NCBI GenBank assembly: GCA_002297935.1
Contig: DBLC01000173.1
Location: 12,176-17,474 of the forward strand
DNA: 5,299 bases
Direction of reading: 5' to 3'
DNA from: Dialister sp. UBA734
GTDB lineage: Bacteria > Bacillota > Negativicutes > Veillonellales > Dialisteraceae
Shown: positions 5,115 to 5,299 of the stretch, in pieces
Numbering within the stretch: position 1 is the stretch's first letter
Layout: every line of letters begins with the position of its first letter
Notes under the pieces: generated by a model
Databases searched by the model: none
The model's input: the letters and a program-made list of their open reading frames with translations, nothing else
Told to the model about the DNA's origin: nothing
Program-made: the position numbers and the translations under genes

Positions 5115-5166
5115 TGGTATTAGTCCCGCTAGGGATAGAATAACATTTGTATGCATTCTGCTAGAG

Positions 5167-5208
5167 CTGCCCCCTCTGCCTTCGGCATCTCCCCCAATGG
5201 GGGCGATA
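5167..5208. repeat. Pyrimidine-rich palindromic intergenic repeat
   Basis: A C-rich run is followed by TGCCTTCGGCA (5177-5187) and then CCCCC-AAT-GGGGG (5191-5203). These two small hairpins in a row on a pyrimidine-rich background match the style of the units at 1-40 and 311-370. Repeats of this general look are common between genes in gut Firmicutes (from memory, not searched). Confidence 0.5.
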
Positions 5209-5229
5209 AATAAAGGATAAACTCACTTA

Positions 5230-5255
5230 GCGGCGCACAGCTTATAAAGCGCCGC
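5230..5255. repeat. GC-rich hairpin near the window end
   Basis: GCGGCGC (5230-5236) and GCGCCGC (5249-5255) are perfect inverted copies around a 12-nt loop. No U-run follows on either strand, so it is not a typical terminator. Downstream, an ATG at 5278 preceded by a weak TAAGG could open a plus-strand gene, but only seven codons are inside the window, so I make no gene call. Confidence 0.45.
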
Positions 5256-5299
5256 AAATATATAAGGTTATTGTTCTATGAAATACATCTTTCTAACAA

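Noticed and set aside
4863..5156. 97-codon minus-strand open frame
   Set aside because: There is no ribosome binding site before the ATG. The first third is a translation of the AGGAGTG heptamers, the middle spans a perfect hairpin and the stop lies in the GTGACTN repeat. The inner part from about 5027 downward is protein-like enough to deserve a search, but I cannot support a gene.
5278..5299. ATG at 5278 as the start of a plus-strand gene (MKYIFLT...)
   Set aside because: Only seven codons are visible and the upstream TAAGG is weak. A minus-strand gene ending at TAG 5277-5275 would fit equally well.

Overview
The window is bacterial. It carries one complete operon on the minus strand, glyQ-glyS, encoding the alpha and beta subunits of the heterotetrameric glycyl-tRNA synthetase. 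The rest is about 2.3 kb of gene-poor DNA packed with inverted and tandem repeats. The T-box leader, the AGGAGG-type ribosome binding sites and the GlyQ/GlyS protein sequences point to the Firmicutes. The repeat style (pyrimidine-rich palindromes of the CCTTCCCC/GGGGAAGG type and heptanucleotide arrays) makes me favour a gut Negativicute (Dialister/Megasphaera/Acidaminococcus-like). That placement is inference from pattern memory, not from a search.

Layout. 1-405: intergenic, with three palindromic repeat units and no gene. 405-456: strong stem-loop terminator closing the operon. 477-2528 (minus): glyS. 2525-3406 (minus): glyQ, overlapping glyS by 4 bp (ATGA). 3429-3534: an inverted-repeat element of GTGACTN heptamers lying inside the glyQ 5' leader, between the T-box terminator and the glyQ ribosome binding site. 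3542-3744: glycine T-box riboswitch (specifier GGC, T-box core UGGAACC, terminator plus U-run), read on the minus strand. 3751-3779: its sigma-A promoter. 3811-3908: fourteen tandem heptamers of the GTTGAC type just upstream of the promoter. 4015-4380: hairpins, a second heptamer array, a terminator-like stem-loop, two perfect palindromes centred on CCATGG and a long inverted repeat built of 9-bp units. 4381-4696: unassigned, with fragmentary protein-like reading frames on both strands. 4697-4874: a larger second copy of the GTGACTN element with nested inverted repeats. 4875-5299: more hairpins, a third heptamer array, another pyrimidine-rich palindrome and no convincing gene.

How it works together. 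Uncharged tRNA-Gly should be sensed by the T-box leader, which then releases transcription into glyQ and glyS; the 4-bp overlap would help keep the alpha and beta subunits equimolar. Everything else is repeat-driven intergenic DNA. The most striking theme is that at least five sequence-distinct tandem arrays in this short window share the same 7-bp period, and one of them has apparently been inserted into the mRNA leader of an essential gene.
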